This document shows positions 1 to 8,480 of a stretch of DNA of 64,000 nt, in pieces (within the stretch, counting starts at the first letter, position 1; each line of letters starts with the position of its first letter). A program made the translations under genes and the position numbers. A model generated the notes under the pieces. That model was not told the origin of the DNA, did not search any database, and saw only the letters and a list, made by a program, of their open reading frames with translations. The stretch covers positions 62,001 to 126,000 of the forward strand of contig NZ_OCNJ01000002.1 in NCBI RefSeq assembly GCF_900230255.1, read 5' to 3'. The stretch comes from Caenispirillum bisanense. GTDB lineage: Bacteria; Pseudomonadota; Alphaproteobacteria; Rhodospirillales; Rhodospirillaceae.

Positions 1-150
1 CTGAGGCGCGGCGACCTGGTGCCGGCGCTCGACCTGGTGACGGAAAGCGCCGAACGCTATTACCTCGCCTGGCCGGCGGAACGGGCCACGTACCCGCCGC
101 TGGTCGCCTTCAGGGAATGGCTGCTGGAAGAGACGGCGGGGGATAGATGA
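1..150 (+). CDS. LysR-family transcriptional regulator, C-terminal fragment
   Basis: Only the last 49 codons are present; the frame is open from the first base and stops at TGA 148-150. The end of the effector-binding domain shows a YYLAWP stretch followed by PPLVAFREWLLEE, which resembles the extreme C-terminus of GcvA-type LysR regulators. It runs convergently towards the ALDH gene, with 129 bp between them. LysR proteins usually regulate adjacent or divergent genes; the aminotransferase/ThDP/ALDH operon is a plausible but unproven target. The assignment rests on a short tail and is therefore moderate. Confidence 0.65.
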   Translation: MRRGDLVPALDLVTESAERYYLAWPAERATYPPLVAFREWLLEETAGDR

Positions 151-233
151 GTCTTTGTTTGCCCTCAGGCGCCGGGCGCGGCCTGCGCCCGCTTGGCTCC
201 CGCGCCAGGGGGCGCGCGGCGCGGTCGCGCCGT

Positions 234-268
234 CCGGGCCGCGCCGAGGAAGCCTCGGCACGGCCCGG
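234..268. terminator. Hairpin between convergent genes
   Basis: A near-perfect inverted repeat (CCGGGCCG, GCCGAGG, short AAG loop, CCTCGGC, CGGCCCGG) lies between the LysR stop and the ALDH stop. It has no real T-tract on either strand, so it may act as a bidirectional 3' end structure rather than a classic intrinsic terminator. Confidence 0.4.
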
Positions 269-279
269 TTCACGTCGTG

Positions 280-1776
280 TCACCCGATGTCGAACTTGAT
301 GCCCTGGGCGAGCGGCAGGTCGCGCGAGTAGTTCACCGTGTTGGTGGCGCGCCGCATGTAGCCCTTCCAGGCGTCGGAGCCCGACTCGCGGCCGCCGCCG
401 GTTTCCTTCTCGCCGCCGAAGGCGCCGCCGATCTCGGCGCCCGAGGGGCCGATGTTGACGTTGGCGATGCCGCAGTCGGAGCCGGCGGCCGACAGGAACA
501 GCTCCGTCTCGCGCAGGTCGGTGGAGAAGATGCACGACGACAGGCCCTGCGGCACGCCGTTGTGCAGGGCGATGGCCTCGTCCAGCGTGTCGTAGGTCAT
601 GACGTAGAGGATGGGGGCGAAGGTCTCCTCGCGCACGATCTCGGTCTGCTCGGGCATCTCGACGATGGCCGGGCGGACGTAGAAGGCGTCGGGGAAGCGG
701 TCGGCCAGCAGGCGCTCGCCGCCGTGGACGGTGCCGCCCTGCAGGCGCGCCGATTCCAGGGCGTGCTGCATGGCGTCGAAGGCGCCCTGGTCGACCAGCG
801 GCCCGATCAGGGTGCCGGCCTCCAGCGGGTTGCCGACGGGCGCGCTCTGGTAGGCCTTCAGCAGGCGCGGCAGCAGGGTGTCGCGCACGTCGCGGTGGAC
901 GATCAGGCGGCGCAGCGAGGTGCAGCGCTGGCCGCAGGTGCCGACCGCCGAGAACACGATGGCCCGCACGGCGAGGTCGAGGTCGGCCGAGGGCGCCACG
1001 ATCATGGCGGCGTTGCCGCCCAGCTCCAGGATGCTGCGGCCGAAGCGGGCGGCCACCTTGGCGGCGACGTCGCGGCCCATGCGGGTGGAGCCGGTGGCCG
1101 AGACGATGGCGACGTCGGGGCTTTCGACCATGCGCTCGCCGATGTCACGGCCGCCGACGGCCACCTGCGACAGGCCGGCGGGCACGTCGCCGAAGCGGGC
1201 GGCGGCGCGCTCGAACAGCACCTGGCAGGCGAGCGCGGTCAGCGGCGTCTTCTCCGACGGCTTCCACAGCACGGGGTTGCCGCACACCAGCGCCAGGGCG
1301 GCGTTCCACGACCACACGGCGACCGGGAAGTTGAAGGCGCTGATGATGCCGCACACGCCCATGGGGTGCCAGGTTTCCATCATGCGGTGGCCGGGGCGCT
1401 CCGACGCGATGGTCAGGCCGTAGAGCTGGCGCGACAGGCCGACGGCGAAGTCGCAGATGTCGATCATCTCCTGCACTTCGCCCAGGCCTTCCTGGTAGAT
1501 CTTGCCCGTTTCCAGGCTGACCAGGCGGCCGAGGTCGTCCTTGGCGGCGCGCAGTTCCTCGCCGAGCAGGCGGATCAGCTCGCCGCGGCGCGGCGCGGGC
1601 ACGGTGCGCCAGGCGAGGAACGCCTGCTTGCCCGCGGCGATCATGGCGTCCATGTCGGCCGCCGTGGCTTCGGGGATGGTGGCGAGGCGGCTGCCGTCCA
1701 CCGGCGAGCGGACGGCGAGGCTGCCGCCGGCGGGGAAGGAAAGGCCGAAGCGGTCGAGAATGTCGGCGTGGGACAC
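280..1776 (-). CDS. amaB: ALDH7-family aldehyde dehydrogenase (AmaB/PcdA-like)
   Basis: This 498-aa NAD(P)+-dependent aldehyde dehydrogenase has the full ALDH fold: the general-base Glu in ELGG (about residue 251) and the catalytic Cys in GQRCTS (about residue 285). Sequence features such as the GTCGQRCTS segment and the C-terminal GGAFGGEKETGGGRESGSDAWK region match the ALDH7/antiquitin group, whose bacterial members oxidise alpha-aminoadipate semialdehyde (piperideine-6-carboxylate) in lysine catabolism. It is the last gene of a three-gene minus-strand operon behind a ThDP enzyme (37 bp gap) and an aminotransferase. Family assignment is firm; the exact substrate is inferred from family and context. 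Confidence 0.9.
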   Translation of the reverse strand: MSHADILDRFGLSFPAGGSLAVRSPVDGSRLATIPEATAADMDAMIAAGKQAFLAWRTVPAPRRGELIRLLGEELRAAKDDLGRLVSLETGKIYQEGLGEVQEMIDICDFAVGLSRQLYGLTIASERPGHRMMETWHPMGVCGIISAFNFPVAVWSWNAALALVCGNPVLWKPSEKTPLTALACQVLFERAAARFGDVPAGLSQVAVGGRDIGERMVESPDVAIVSATGSTRMGRDVAAKVAARFGRSILELGGNAAMIVAPSADLDLAVRAIVFSAVGTCGQRCTSLRRLIVHRDVRDTLLPRLLKAYQSAPVGNPLEAGTLIGPLVDQGAFDAMQHALESARLQGGTVHGGERLLADRFPDAFYVRPAIVEMPEQTEIVREETFAPILYVMTYDTLDEAIALHNGVPQGLSSCIFSTDLRETELFLSAAGSDCGIANVNIGPSGAEIGGAFGGEKETGGGRESGSDAWKGYMRRATNTVNYSRDLPLAQGIKFDIG

Positions 1777-1813
1777 GGTGTGAAGCTCCCGGTGTTGGTC
1801 TTGATCTGAAGGG

Positions 1814-3481
1814 TCAGCGGCCGGCGGCGACGGCGGCGGCGCGGATGTCGGACAGGGACCGCGCCGGCGTCAGCGCCTCGGGGTCCAGCTTGACGTGCAG
1901 GATGGCCGGCACGCCGGCGGCCAGGGCGCGGTCCATGGCCGGCGCGAAGTCTTCGGTGCGCTCCACCGTCTCTCCGTGGCCGCCGTAGGCGCGGGCGAAG
2001 GCGGCGAAGTCGGGGTTGGCGAGCTGGGTGCCCGAGACACGGCCGGGGTATTCGCGCTCCTGATGCATGCGGATGGTGCCGTACATGCCGTTGTCGACCA
2101 CCACCACCACCACGGCGGCGCCCGCCTGCACGGCGGTGCCGAACTCGAGCCCGGTCATCTGGAAGCAGCCGTCGCCGGCGAAGCACACCACCGGCCGTTC
2201 GGGGTGCGCCAGCTTGGCGGCGACGGCGGCGGGCAGGCCGTAGCCCATGGAGCCCGAGGTCGGCGCGAGCTGGCTGCCGAAGGTGCGGAAGCGCCAGAAG
2301 CGATGGATCCAGGTGGCGTAGTTGCCGGCGCCGTTGGTGACGATGGCGTCCGGGCCGAGGCGCTCCTGCAGCCAGGCCATGATGGGCGCCATCTGCACCG
2401 GGCCGGGGACGACGGGGCTGGCGCCGCTCCACGCCAGGAAGGCCTCGTGCGCCGCCGCCGCGCTGCCGGCCCAGGCCGGGGCGGCGGGGGCGTCGAGGGC
2501 CAGCAGGCCGTCGAGGAAGGCGCCCGGCGTCGCGTTGACGGCGATCTCCGGCCGGTAGACGCGGCCCAGTTCCTCCGCCCCCGGATGGACGTGGATGAGC
2601 GCGGCCTCGGGGCTCGGGATGCCGAGCAGGCCGTAGCTCTGCGACGGCACTTCCGACAGGCGGCCGCCGAGCAGCAGCACGAGGTCGGCGCCCTGCAGGC
2701 GCTCCAGCAGCTTCGGATTGATGCCGAGGCCGACGTCGCCGGCATAGTTGGGGTGCAGGTGGTCGACCAGCATCTGGCGGCGGAACGAGCAGGCGACCGG
2801 CAGATCCCAGGCTTCCACGAAGCGGGCCAGGGCGGCGCGGCTGTCGGCGGTCCAGCGCGAGCCGCCGGCGATGACGACCGGGTTCTTGGCGGCCTTCAGG
2901 CGCGCGGCGACGGCGGCCAGGGTGGCGGGCGTCGCGGCCGGTTCGGCGATGACGGCGGGGCCGGCGGCGGCGACCTCGGCTTCCTCCACCAGCATGTCTT
3001 CCGGCAGCGCGAGCACCACCGGGCCGGGGCGGCCGGAGCAGGCGACGTGGAAGGCGCGGGAGATCATCTCCGGCACCCGGTCGGGGCTGTCGATCTCGGC
3101 CACCCACTTGGCCATGGTGCCGAACACGTGGGTGTAGTCCACTTCCTGGAAGGCGTCGCGGCCGCGCATGCCGCGCTCGATCTGGCCGATGAGCAGCACC
3201 ATGGGCGTGCTGTCCTGCTGGGCCACGTGGACGCCCGAGGCGGCGTTGGTGGCGCCGGGGCCGCGGGTGACCATGCAGACGCCCGGCGTGCCGGTCAGCT
3301 TGCCGTGGGCTTCGGCCATCATGGCGGCGCCGCCTTCGTGGCGGCAGACGACGGTCTGGATCGCCGAGTCGTGCAGGGCATCGAGCACGGCGAGGTAGCT
3401 TTCGCCGGGGATGCAGAACACGCGCTCGACGCCCTGGGCGGCGAGGGCGTCGACGATCAGGCGGCCACCGGTCTTCTTCAT
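1814..3481 (-). CDS. Thiamine diphosphate-dependent enzyme, acetolactate synthase-like
   Basis: 555 aa with the ThDP-enzyme layout: N-terminal PYR domain with the activating Glu in RHEGGA (residue 49), a central transhydrogenase-like domain, and a C-terminal PP domain with the GDG...N metal/ThDP motif (GDG 436-438, Asn 464). The family includes acetolactate synthase large subunit, benzoylformate decarboxylase and related enzymes. No small regulatory subunit is adjacent, so a catabolic role is more likely than branched-chain amino acid synthesis. The start chosen is the ATG at 3481, beginning MKKTGGRLIVDAL; the frame stays open upstream into the aminotransferase, but that is only a GC-rich shadow. 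It lies between the aminotransferase (26 bp gap) and the ALDH7 gene. Confidence 0.88.
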   Translation of the reverse strand: MKKTGGRLIVDALAAQGVERVFCIPGESYLAVLDALHDSAIQTVVCRHEGGAAMMAEAHGKLTGTPGVCMVTRGPGATNAASGVHVAQQDSTPMVLLIGQIERGMRGRDAFQEVDYTHVFGTMAKWVAEIDSPDRVPEMISRAFHVACSGRPGPVVLALPEDMLVEEAEVAAAGPAVIAEPAATPATLAAVAARLKAAKNPVVIAGGSRWTADSRAALARFVEAWDLPVACSFRRQMLVDHLHPNYAGDVGLGINPKLLERLQGADLVLLLGGRLSEVPSQSYGLLGIPSPEAALIHVHPGAEELGRVYRPEIAVNATPGAFLDGLLALDAPAAPAWAGSAAAAHEAFLAWSGASPVVPGPVQMAPIMAWLQERLGPDAIVTNGAGNYATWIHRFWRFRTFGSQLAPTSGSMGYGLPAAVAAKLAHPERPVVCFAGDGCFQMTGLEFGTAVQAGAAVVVVVVDNGMYGTIRMHQEREYPGRVSGTQLANPDFAAFARAYGGHGETVERTEDFAPAMDRALAAGVPAILHVKLDPEALTPARSLSDIRAAAVAAGR

Positions 3482-3507
3482 GGAAACGGTCCTCGGGAAC
3501 GGGGGTG

Positions 3508-4728
3508 TCACGACAGGGCGGCGCAGGCGGCGGCGATGCGGCGGCACGCCTCCTGCAGGTCGGCGGTGGCCGACGCGGTGGAGATGCGGAAGTGCTCGGG
3601 CGCGCCGAAGGCCTCGCCGGGCACCACGGCCACGTGGGCGGCCTCCAGCAGGTAGGTGGCGACGTCCATGGCGGAGGTCAACACGGCGCCGCCCGGCGTG
3701 CGGCGGCCGAACAGCCCGGCGCAGGACGGGAAGACGTAGAACGCCCCGCCCGGCGGCGGGCACGACAGGCCCGGCACGGCGTCCAGGGCGGCGCACACCA
3801 GGTCGCGGCGCTCGCGGTAGACGGCGACCATCTCGGCGACGCACGCCTGCGGCCCGGTCAGGGCGGCGACGGCGGCCGCCTGGGCGATGGAGCAGGCGCC
3901 GGAGGTGGATTGCCCCTGGGCGGCGGTCATGGCGGCGATCAGCGGCTTCGGCCCGGCGGCGTAGCCGATGCGCCAGCCGGTCATGGCATAGGCCTTGGAC
4001 ACGCCGTTGAGGGTCAGGGTGCGGTCGCGCAGCTCGGGGACGCAGGCCGCGGTGGTGACGAAGGGGCCGCCGTCGAAGCGGATGTGTTCGTAGATGTCGT
4101 CGCTCAGCACCCACACCGCCGGATGATCGGCGAGCGGCGCCAGGGCGGCGCGCAGCTGCTCGGGCGTGTAGGTGGCGCCCGACGGGTTGCCCGGCGCGTT
4201 CAGCAGCAGCCAGCGGGTGCGCGGGGTGATGGCGGCGCGCAGGGCCTCGGCCGTGATGCGGAAGCCGTCGTCGGCGGAGGTTTCCACCACCACCGGCACG
4301 CCGTCGCACACCCGCACGATGTCGAGGTAGCTGGTCCAGTAGGGGGCGGGGATGACGACCTCGTCGCCGGGGTCGAGGGTGGCGAAGAAGGCGTTGAACA
4401 GCACCTGCTTGGCGCCGGTGGAGACCAGGATCTGGTCGGGCGTGAAGACGAGGTCGTTCTCGCGGCGGAACTTCTCCACCACGGCGGCCTTCAGGGCGGC
4501 GGTGCCGGCGGTCGGCGGATAGCGGGTGTCGCCGGCGGCCATGGCGGCGGCGGCGGCGTCCTTGATGTGCTGCGGCGTATGGAAATCGGGCTCGCCGGTG
4601 CCGAGGCCGATGATCGGCTCGCCGCGCGCCTTGGCCTCGCGCGCCTTTTCCGAGATCTGGACGATCAGCGACACCTCGATGCCCGACAGGCGGGCGGAGC
4701 GGCGGAAGGCGGCGGCAGCGGTGGACAT
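3508..4728 (-). CDS. Class I pyridoxal-phosphate aminotransferase, aspartate aminotransferase-like
   Basis: 406 aa, fold-type I. The PLP-binding Lys lies in NGVSKAYAMTG (Lys 245), with NAPGNPSGA (about residues 177-185) and SDDIYEH (209-215) as the other cofactor and substrate landmarks. The sequence is closest to the AspB/alphaproteobacterial aspartate aminotransferase group (1-beta subgroup). It is the first gene of the operon with the ThDP enzyme and ALDH7 dehydrogenase. In that setting it could transaminate an amino acid whose oxo-acid is decarboxylated by the ThDP enzyme and whose aldehyde is oxidised by the dehydrogenase; this pathway is inference. Confidence 0.88.
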   Translation of the reverse strand: MSTAAAAFRRSARLSGIEVSLIVQISEKAREAKARGEPIIGLGTGEPDFHTPQHIKDAAAAAMAAGDTRYPPTAGTAALKAAVVEKFRRENDLVFTPDQILVSTGAKQVLFNAFFATLDPGDEVVIPAPYWTSYLDIVRVCDGVPVVVETSADDGFRITAEALRAAITPRTRWLLLNAPGNPSGATYTPEQLRAALAPLADHPAVWVLSDDIYEHIRFDGGPFVTTAACVPELRDRTLTLNGVSKAYAMTGWRIGYAAGPKPLIAAMTAAQGQSTSGACSIAQAAAVAALTGPQACVAEMVAVYRERRDLVCAALDAVPGLSCPPPGGAFYVFPSCAGLFGRRTPGGAVLTSAMDVATYLLEAAHVAVVPGEAFGAPEHFRISTASATADLQEACRRIAAACAALS

Positions 4729-4817
4729 GGACAGGCGGACCTTCGTCGGAACGGGAATGATGTCGACCGATCCTGCGAAGAGACCGCCAGCCCTGCAAGC
4801 GATGATGCGGACTTAAG

Positions 4818-5150
4818 TCATGATGCTGCGTCATGACCCCCGGTCGCGGGGCGCCACTCAAGCGCCAGCTTCTCGCGCCAGGCGAAGCGGCCGAGGTGGT
4901 CGTCGACGACGGCGCGGATGCGGTCGACGCCCTCCGGCGACGCGGCGGTGACGGCGACGACGAGGTCGCCGTCCTCGGCGGTCATGCGGCAGGTGCCCCA
5001 GGCGAAATGGCAGAGCCCTTCGTCGGGGCGCGTGTCGGCGTCGTAGTCGACGGTGATCTTGTGGGCGAAGTGCTTGCACAACTGGCCCAGGTACTTGGCG
5101 GCGGCCGGGGTGGCGGCGCGGCCGGTGGCGGTGAACGTGTCCTCTTGCAT
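4818..5150 (-). CDS. DUF2218 domain protein
   Basis: 110 aa, cytoplasmic, no signal peptide. The N-terminal ATPAAAKYLGQLCKHFAHK and the C-terminal DHLGRFAWREKLALEW pattern match DUF2218. The family has no settled biochemical function but is often found beside TonB-dependent iron or siderophore receptors, as here: it lies 86 bp downstream of the receptor on the same strand. The frame stays open upstream, but the ATG at 5150 gives the family N-terminus. Probably co-expressed with the receptor under iron control. Confidence 0.82.
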   Translation of the reverse strand: MQEDTFTATGRAATPAAAKYLGQLCKHFAHKITVDYDADTRPDEGLCHFAWGTCRMTAEDGDLVVAVTAASPEGVDRIRAVVDDHLGRFAWREKLALEWRPATGGHDAAS

Positions 5151-5171
5151 GACTTGCCTTCTTGCAGCGGT

Positions 5172-5207
5172 CGGGCCGGGCCCTCCTGCGACGGAGGGTC
5201 CGGCCCG
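5172..5207. terminator. Hairpin between TonB receptor and DUF2218 genes
   Basis: A 15-bp near-perfect inverted repeat with a 6-nt TGCGAC loop sits in the 86-bp gap. No T-tract follows on the minus strand (the genes' strand), so partial attenuation or mRNA stabilisation is more likely than full termination. Confidence 0.4.
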
Positions 5208-5236
5208 GTTTCGGCGAGCGGGTGGGAGGTCCGGCC

Positions 5237-7228
5237 TCAGAAGCGGACGGTCGACGACAGCAGGAACGACCGGCCCGGCTCGTAGACCGGCGTCACGCGC
5301 GAGGTCTGGCCGTAGCTGGCGCGGCTGACGTAGGCGGCGTCGAACACGTTGTTGGCCTCCGCCCGCAGGGTGAGCCACGGCGCCATCGGGTCGGGCGTCC
5401 ACTCGGCGAAGAGGTCGACCACCGTGTAGGCTTCCAGGTTCTTATAGCCGTTGGCGGCGAGGTCGGCGTCCTCGAACGAGAAGGCGTGCTCGGCCGAGCC
5501 GCCGACGGTCAGGTCCGCCGGCTCGATGGTGTAGAAGCCGCTCAGCGTCACCACGTCGCCGACGGCCGTGCCCATGTTGTAGTCGCCGGGCAGGGCGATG
5601 CGGTCGCCGTAGGTGATGTCGGTGTGGGTGTACTTGGCGCTGATGCCGGCGCCGTCGGTGGTGTAGGACAGCGCCAGGTCGACGCCGCGGCTTTCCAGGT
5701 CTTCGCCGTTGATGCGGGTCCAGGTGGTGTAGTTCCAGTCCATGGGATTGCGCATGACCGTGCGGAAGTACGCCGCCTCGGCGCCGAAGCCCAGCCAGTC
5801 GGTGCGGACGCCGACGCGCATGTTGTGCGCCGTGGTCGGCTCCAGGTCGCCGGCGTAGGTATAGTTCTGGGCGTGGAACAGCGCCGTCTCCGACGGCTCC
5901 AGGCCGCCCCACACGTAGCTGTAGCCGCCGAACACCGACAGCCACTCGGTGACGCCGTATTCGGCCGAGACGTTGGGGCTGAGGCCGCCGTTGTCGAAGG
6001 TCTGGCCGTCCACCGACTCGTAGCTCTGGATGTCGCCGCGCAGGCCGGCCGACAGGGTCAGGCGGTCCACCGGCTCGACGGTCGCCTGGGCGAACAGGCC
6101 GGCCTGGGTGATCTCCTCCGACACGTCGGTCGTGAAGTGGAAGCGCTCGACCGTGATGTCGTCGTGGCTGAAGTCGGTGCCGACGGTCAGGCTGCCCATG
6201 GGGATGGCGAAGGTGTTCTGGATCTTGCCGCCGATGCTCTCGACCTGCGAGTTGAAGTCGCCGGACGGGCGGCGGTAGCCGCTCTCGTTGGGGCGCTTGA
6301 GGTCGTAGAGGTTGTAGGTCAGCAGCACCTCGGGGTCGAACAGGTCGGTCGGCGCCGTGGTGGTGTACTGGGCGGTGAAGGTGGTGCGCGTCAGGTCGTT
6401 GCGGTTCAGGTCGGCGCTGACGAAGCCCATGTTGGGGCGCAGGCGGCGCACCGTATCGTCGTTCAGGTACTCGCCGCTGACCTTGATGCGGTGGCCCTCG
6501 GGCGAGGTGTAGCCGACCTTGGCCAGCACGTCGACGAGGTCGCTGCCGGTGCCCTTCTCCTCGCCACCCTTGCCGTTCTCGTAGTCGTCGCCCTGCTCGC
6601 GGGTGACCAGGCCGAGCACGTCGAAGCCCTGCGCCGTGCCGTAGCCGGCGACGGTGCCGCGCACGGTGCCCGGATTGGTGTCGTAGGACGTGGTGACGTG
6701 GCCGCCGGCGGTGCGGCCGGGGGCGAGCAGGTCGGCGGCGTCCTTGGTCTCGAAGGCGACGGTGCCGCCGAGCGCCCCGAAGCCGGCATCGGCCGGCGCG
6801 ACGCCGGGGTTGACCTCGACGCTCTTCAGCAGGCCGGGATCGAGGAACAGGTTGCCGTTGTGATGCCACACGTTGTTGCGCTGGCCGGCGCCGTCGATGG
6901 TGACGTTCAGCTTGTTCTGCGACACGCCGTGGACGAACAGCTTCTGCGCCGCCGCGCTGCCGCCCGAGACGCTGACCGCCGGCTGGTCGGCGAACAGGTC
7001 GCGCAGGGTCTGCGGCTGCTCGCGCTCCAGGGTCTCGGCGCCGAGGCGGATGGGCTCCACCGGGGCCGGGCGGGCCGCTTCGACGCTGATGGGCCGCAGT
7101 TGCACCGCCGCACCGGCCGCCGCATCCTGCGCCGCCGCCGCGCCGGACAGGGCGCCGGTGGTCAGCGCCGTCGTCGTCAGCAGCACCGTCAGCCGGCGCA
7201 TCCCCCTCGTTGCACTCTGGTTCGTCAT
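5237..7228 (-). CDS. TonB-dependent outer-membrane receptor (iron/siderophore or heme type)
   Basis: About 663 aa. It has an N-terminal signal peptide ending near AAAAQDA, a possible TonB box (PISVEA), a plug domain (LRDLFADQPAVSV, FVHGVSQNKLNVTIDG) and a long beta-barrel ending in Phe (SSTVRF), as expected for an outer-membrane barrel. It would import an iron chelate using TonB-ExbBD energy. The ATG at 7228 is preferred over 7243 because GAGGG lies 8 nt upstream of it. An iron-box-like sequence lies 71-88 bp upstream. Divergent from an AraC-type regulator and followed by a DUF2218 gene. The ligand cannot be read from the sequence. Confidence 0.92.
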   Translation of the reverse strand: MTNQSATRGMRRLTVLLTTTALTTGALSGAAAAQDAAAGAAVQLRPISVEAARPAPVEPIRLGAETLEREQPQTLRDLFADQPAVSVSGGSAAAQKLFVHGVSQNKLNVTIDGAGQRNNVWHHNGNLFLDPGLLKSVEVNPGVAPADAGFGALGGTVAFETKDAADLLAPGRTAGGHVTTSYDTNPGTVRGTVAGYGTAQGFDVLGLVTREQGDDYENGKGGEEKGTGSDLVDVLAKVGYTSPEGHRIKVSGEYLNDDTVRRLRPNMGFVSADLNRNDLTRTTFTAQYTTTAPTDLFDPEVLLTYNLYDLKRPNESGYRRPSGDFNSQVESIGGKIQNTFAIPMGSLTVGTDFSHDDITVERFHFTTDVSEEITQAGLFAQATVEPVDRLTLSAGLRGDIQSYESVDGQTFDNGGLSPNVSAEYGVTEWLSVFGGYSYVWGGLEPSETALFHAQNYTYAGDLEPTTAHNMRVGVRTDWLGFGAEAAYFRTVMRNPMDWNYTTWTRINGEDLESRGVDLALSYTTDGAGISAKYTHTDITYGDRIALPGDYNMGTAVGDVVTLSGFYTIEPADLTVGGSAEHAFSFEDADLAANGYKNLEAYTVVDLFAEWTPDPMAPWLTLRAEANNVFDAAYVSRASYGQTSRVTPVYEPGRSFLLSSTVRF

Positions 7229-7298
7229 GCTCTCATCCCTCACCGCGGGAGCCGGGCACCGCAGCGCCGGCTCGACCGCATCGTCGTGTTGTGTTAAT

Positions 7299-7316
7299 AA
7301 TGCAAGTCATTCTCAA
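7299..7316. promoter_or_regulatory. Candidate iron-responsive (Fur-type) operator of the TonB receptor
   Basis: The sequence AATGCAAGTCATTCTCAA lies in the 166-bp divergent region between the TonB receptor and the AraC regulator. It matches 15 of 18 positions with a site upstream of exbB (27363-27380), the only other TonB-system promoter in the window. It resembles AAT/ATT-rich Fur-type boxes; which regulator binds (Fur, Irr or RirA) is not determined. Confidence 0.6.
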
Positions 7317-7394
7317 TAACGGGGCGCAGAGTGCCCCGAAGCCGTCATCCTGTATAGGGCTTTCTCGCCGGCCCGGCTTTTGCGGAGCGATCAA

Positions 7395-8393
7395 ATGCGT
7401 TTGCACGACGGTCAAAATGCGGGGCAGGCGGCCCTGTCGTGGCAGGACCTGGCGGCGCTGACCCAGGACCACGGCTTCAGCCTGGTGGCGCCCGACCTGC
7501 GGCCGCAGGACCCGGCGGTGCGCGGGCTGTTCGTGCGCCGCACCCTGCGCAGCGGCCTGTCGGTGCACATGTCCGACGCCGTCGACCTGCACGACCTGAC
7601 GACCCGGGTGGTGGGGCGGCCGGGCACGACCCTGACCGTGTTCCTGCACGGCCGCGCCGCCGTCACCCTCGGCAGCCGGGCCTATGAGCTGGGGGCGGGG
7701 CGTGACGGCGGCGGCCGCCCGGTGCCGCAGGCGGCGCTCTATTCCCTCGCCGAGGCCGACCTGTTCGAGCGTCGCGGCATTCGCGGCCAGCACCTGCGCA
7801 AGGTGGCCCTGCGCCTGCCGCCCGGCTGGCTGAGCGGTGCCGGCCTGAGCGGCGACGCCGCCCGCCTGGCGGCCCGGCTCGACCACGAACACGCGGCGCT
7901 CACGACCCTGCCGGTGCCGCCCGAGGTGGTGCGTCTGGCCGAGTCCATGCTGACCGAGTCGGCGTCGGCCTGCCGCGGCTGCGGCGACCTGATGCAGGAG
8001 AGCCGGGCGCTGGAACTGCTCGCCCGCGTGCTGGAGGCGGCATCGGGTGCGGCGTCGGCGGGCACCGCGCCGCCCCATCACGCCGACGCCCGCCTGCGGG
8101 CCGCGCAGGAGTTCCTGGCCGCTCACCTGGACCAGGACGTGACCCTGGCCGAGGCGGCGAGTGCGGCCTGCGTCAGCGTCAGCACCCTGCAGCGCCTGTT
8201 CCGCGACCGCCTGGGCGTGCCGGTCTACGAATACCTCCGCCGCCTCCGCCTCGCCGAGGCCCGCCGTTTCCTCGAACGCGGCGAGGGCCCGGTGACCGAA
8301 GCCGCTCTGCGCGCCGGCTACACCTCGCCGGCCAACTTCGCCACCGCCTTCAAGCGCGAATTCGGCATCCCGCCGAGCCGCTGCCGAGGGTGA
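7395..8393 (+). CDS. AraC-family transcriptional regulator, iron-locus type
   Basis: 332 aa. The C-terminal 100 residues carry the double helix-turn-helix of AraC proteins (VTLAEAASAACVSVSTLQRLFRD, then PVTEAALRAGYTSPANFATAFKREFG). The N-terminal sensor part is not recognisable in detail, but the arrangement, divergent from a TonB receptor, is that of PchR-like regulators that sense an iron-siderophore complex. The ATG at 7395 is favoured by GGAG 7 nt upstream; a TTG at 7380 is in frame but lacks support. Probably activates the receptor and DUF2218 genes. Confidence 0.88.
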   Translation: MRLHDGQNAGQAALSWQDLAALTQDHGFSLVAPDLRPQDPAVRGLFVRRTLRSGLSVHMSDAVDLHDLTTRVVGRPGTTLTVFLHGRAAVTLGSRAYELGAGRDGGGRPVPQAALYSLAEADLFERRGIRGQHLRKVALRLPPGWLSGAGLSGDAARLAARLDHEHAALTTLPVPPEVVRLAESMLTESASACRGCGDLMQESRALELLARVLEAASGAASAGTAPPHHADARLRAAQEFLAAHLDQDVTLAEAASAACVSVSTLQRLFRDRLGVPVYEYLRRLRLAEARRFLERGEGPVTEAALRAGYTSPANFATAFKREFGIPPSRCRG

Positions 8394-8480
8394 AGGGGGG
8401 CGGTGCCGGCGCGCGGCCGGGCATGACACGCCGCTGGGTCGGCACATGACCCGTCGTGGCCGCGTTCGGCGACGGACGGC

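Noticed and set aside
1641-3107. Possible frameshifted second copy of the ThDP enzyme
   Set aside because: It is simply another reading frame of the intact gene at 1814-3481.
2000-3655. Plus-strand frame with poly-His and Gly-rich stretches opposite the ThDP enzyme gene
   Set aside because: The His run is the antisense reading of GTG/GTC valine codons in the real minus-strand gene; there is no independent support.
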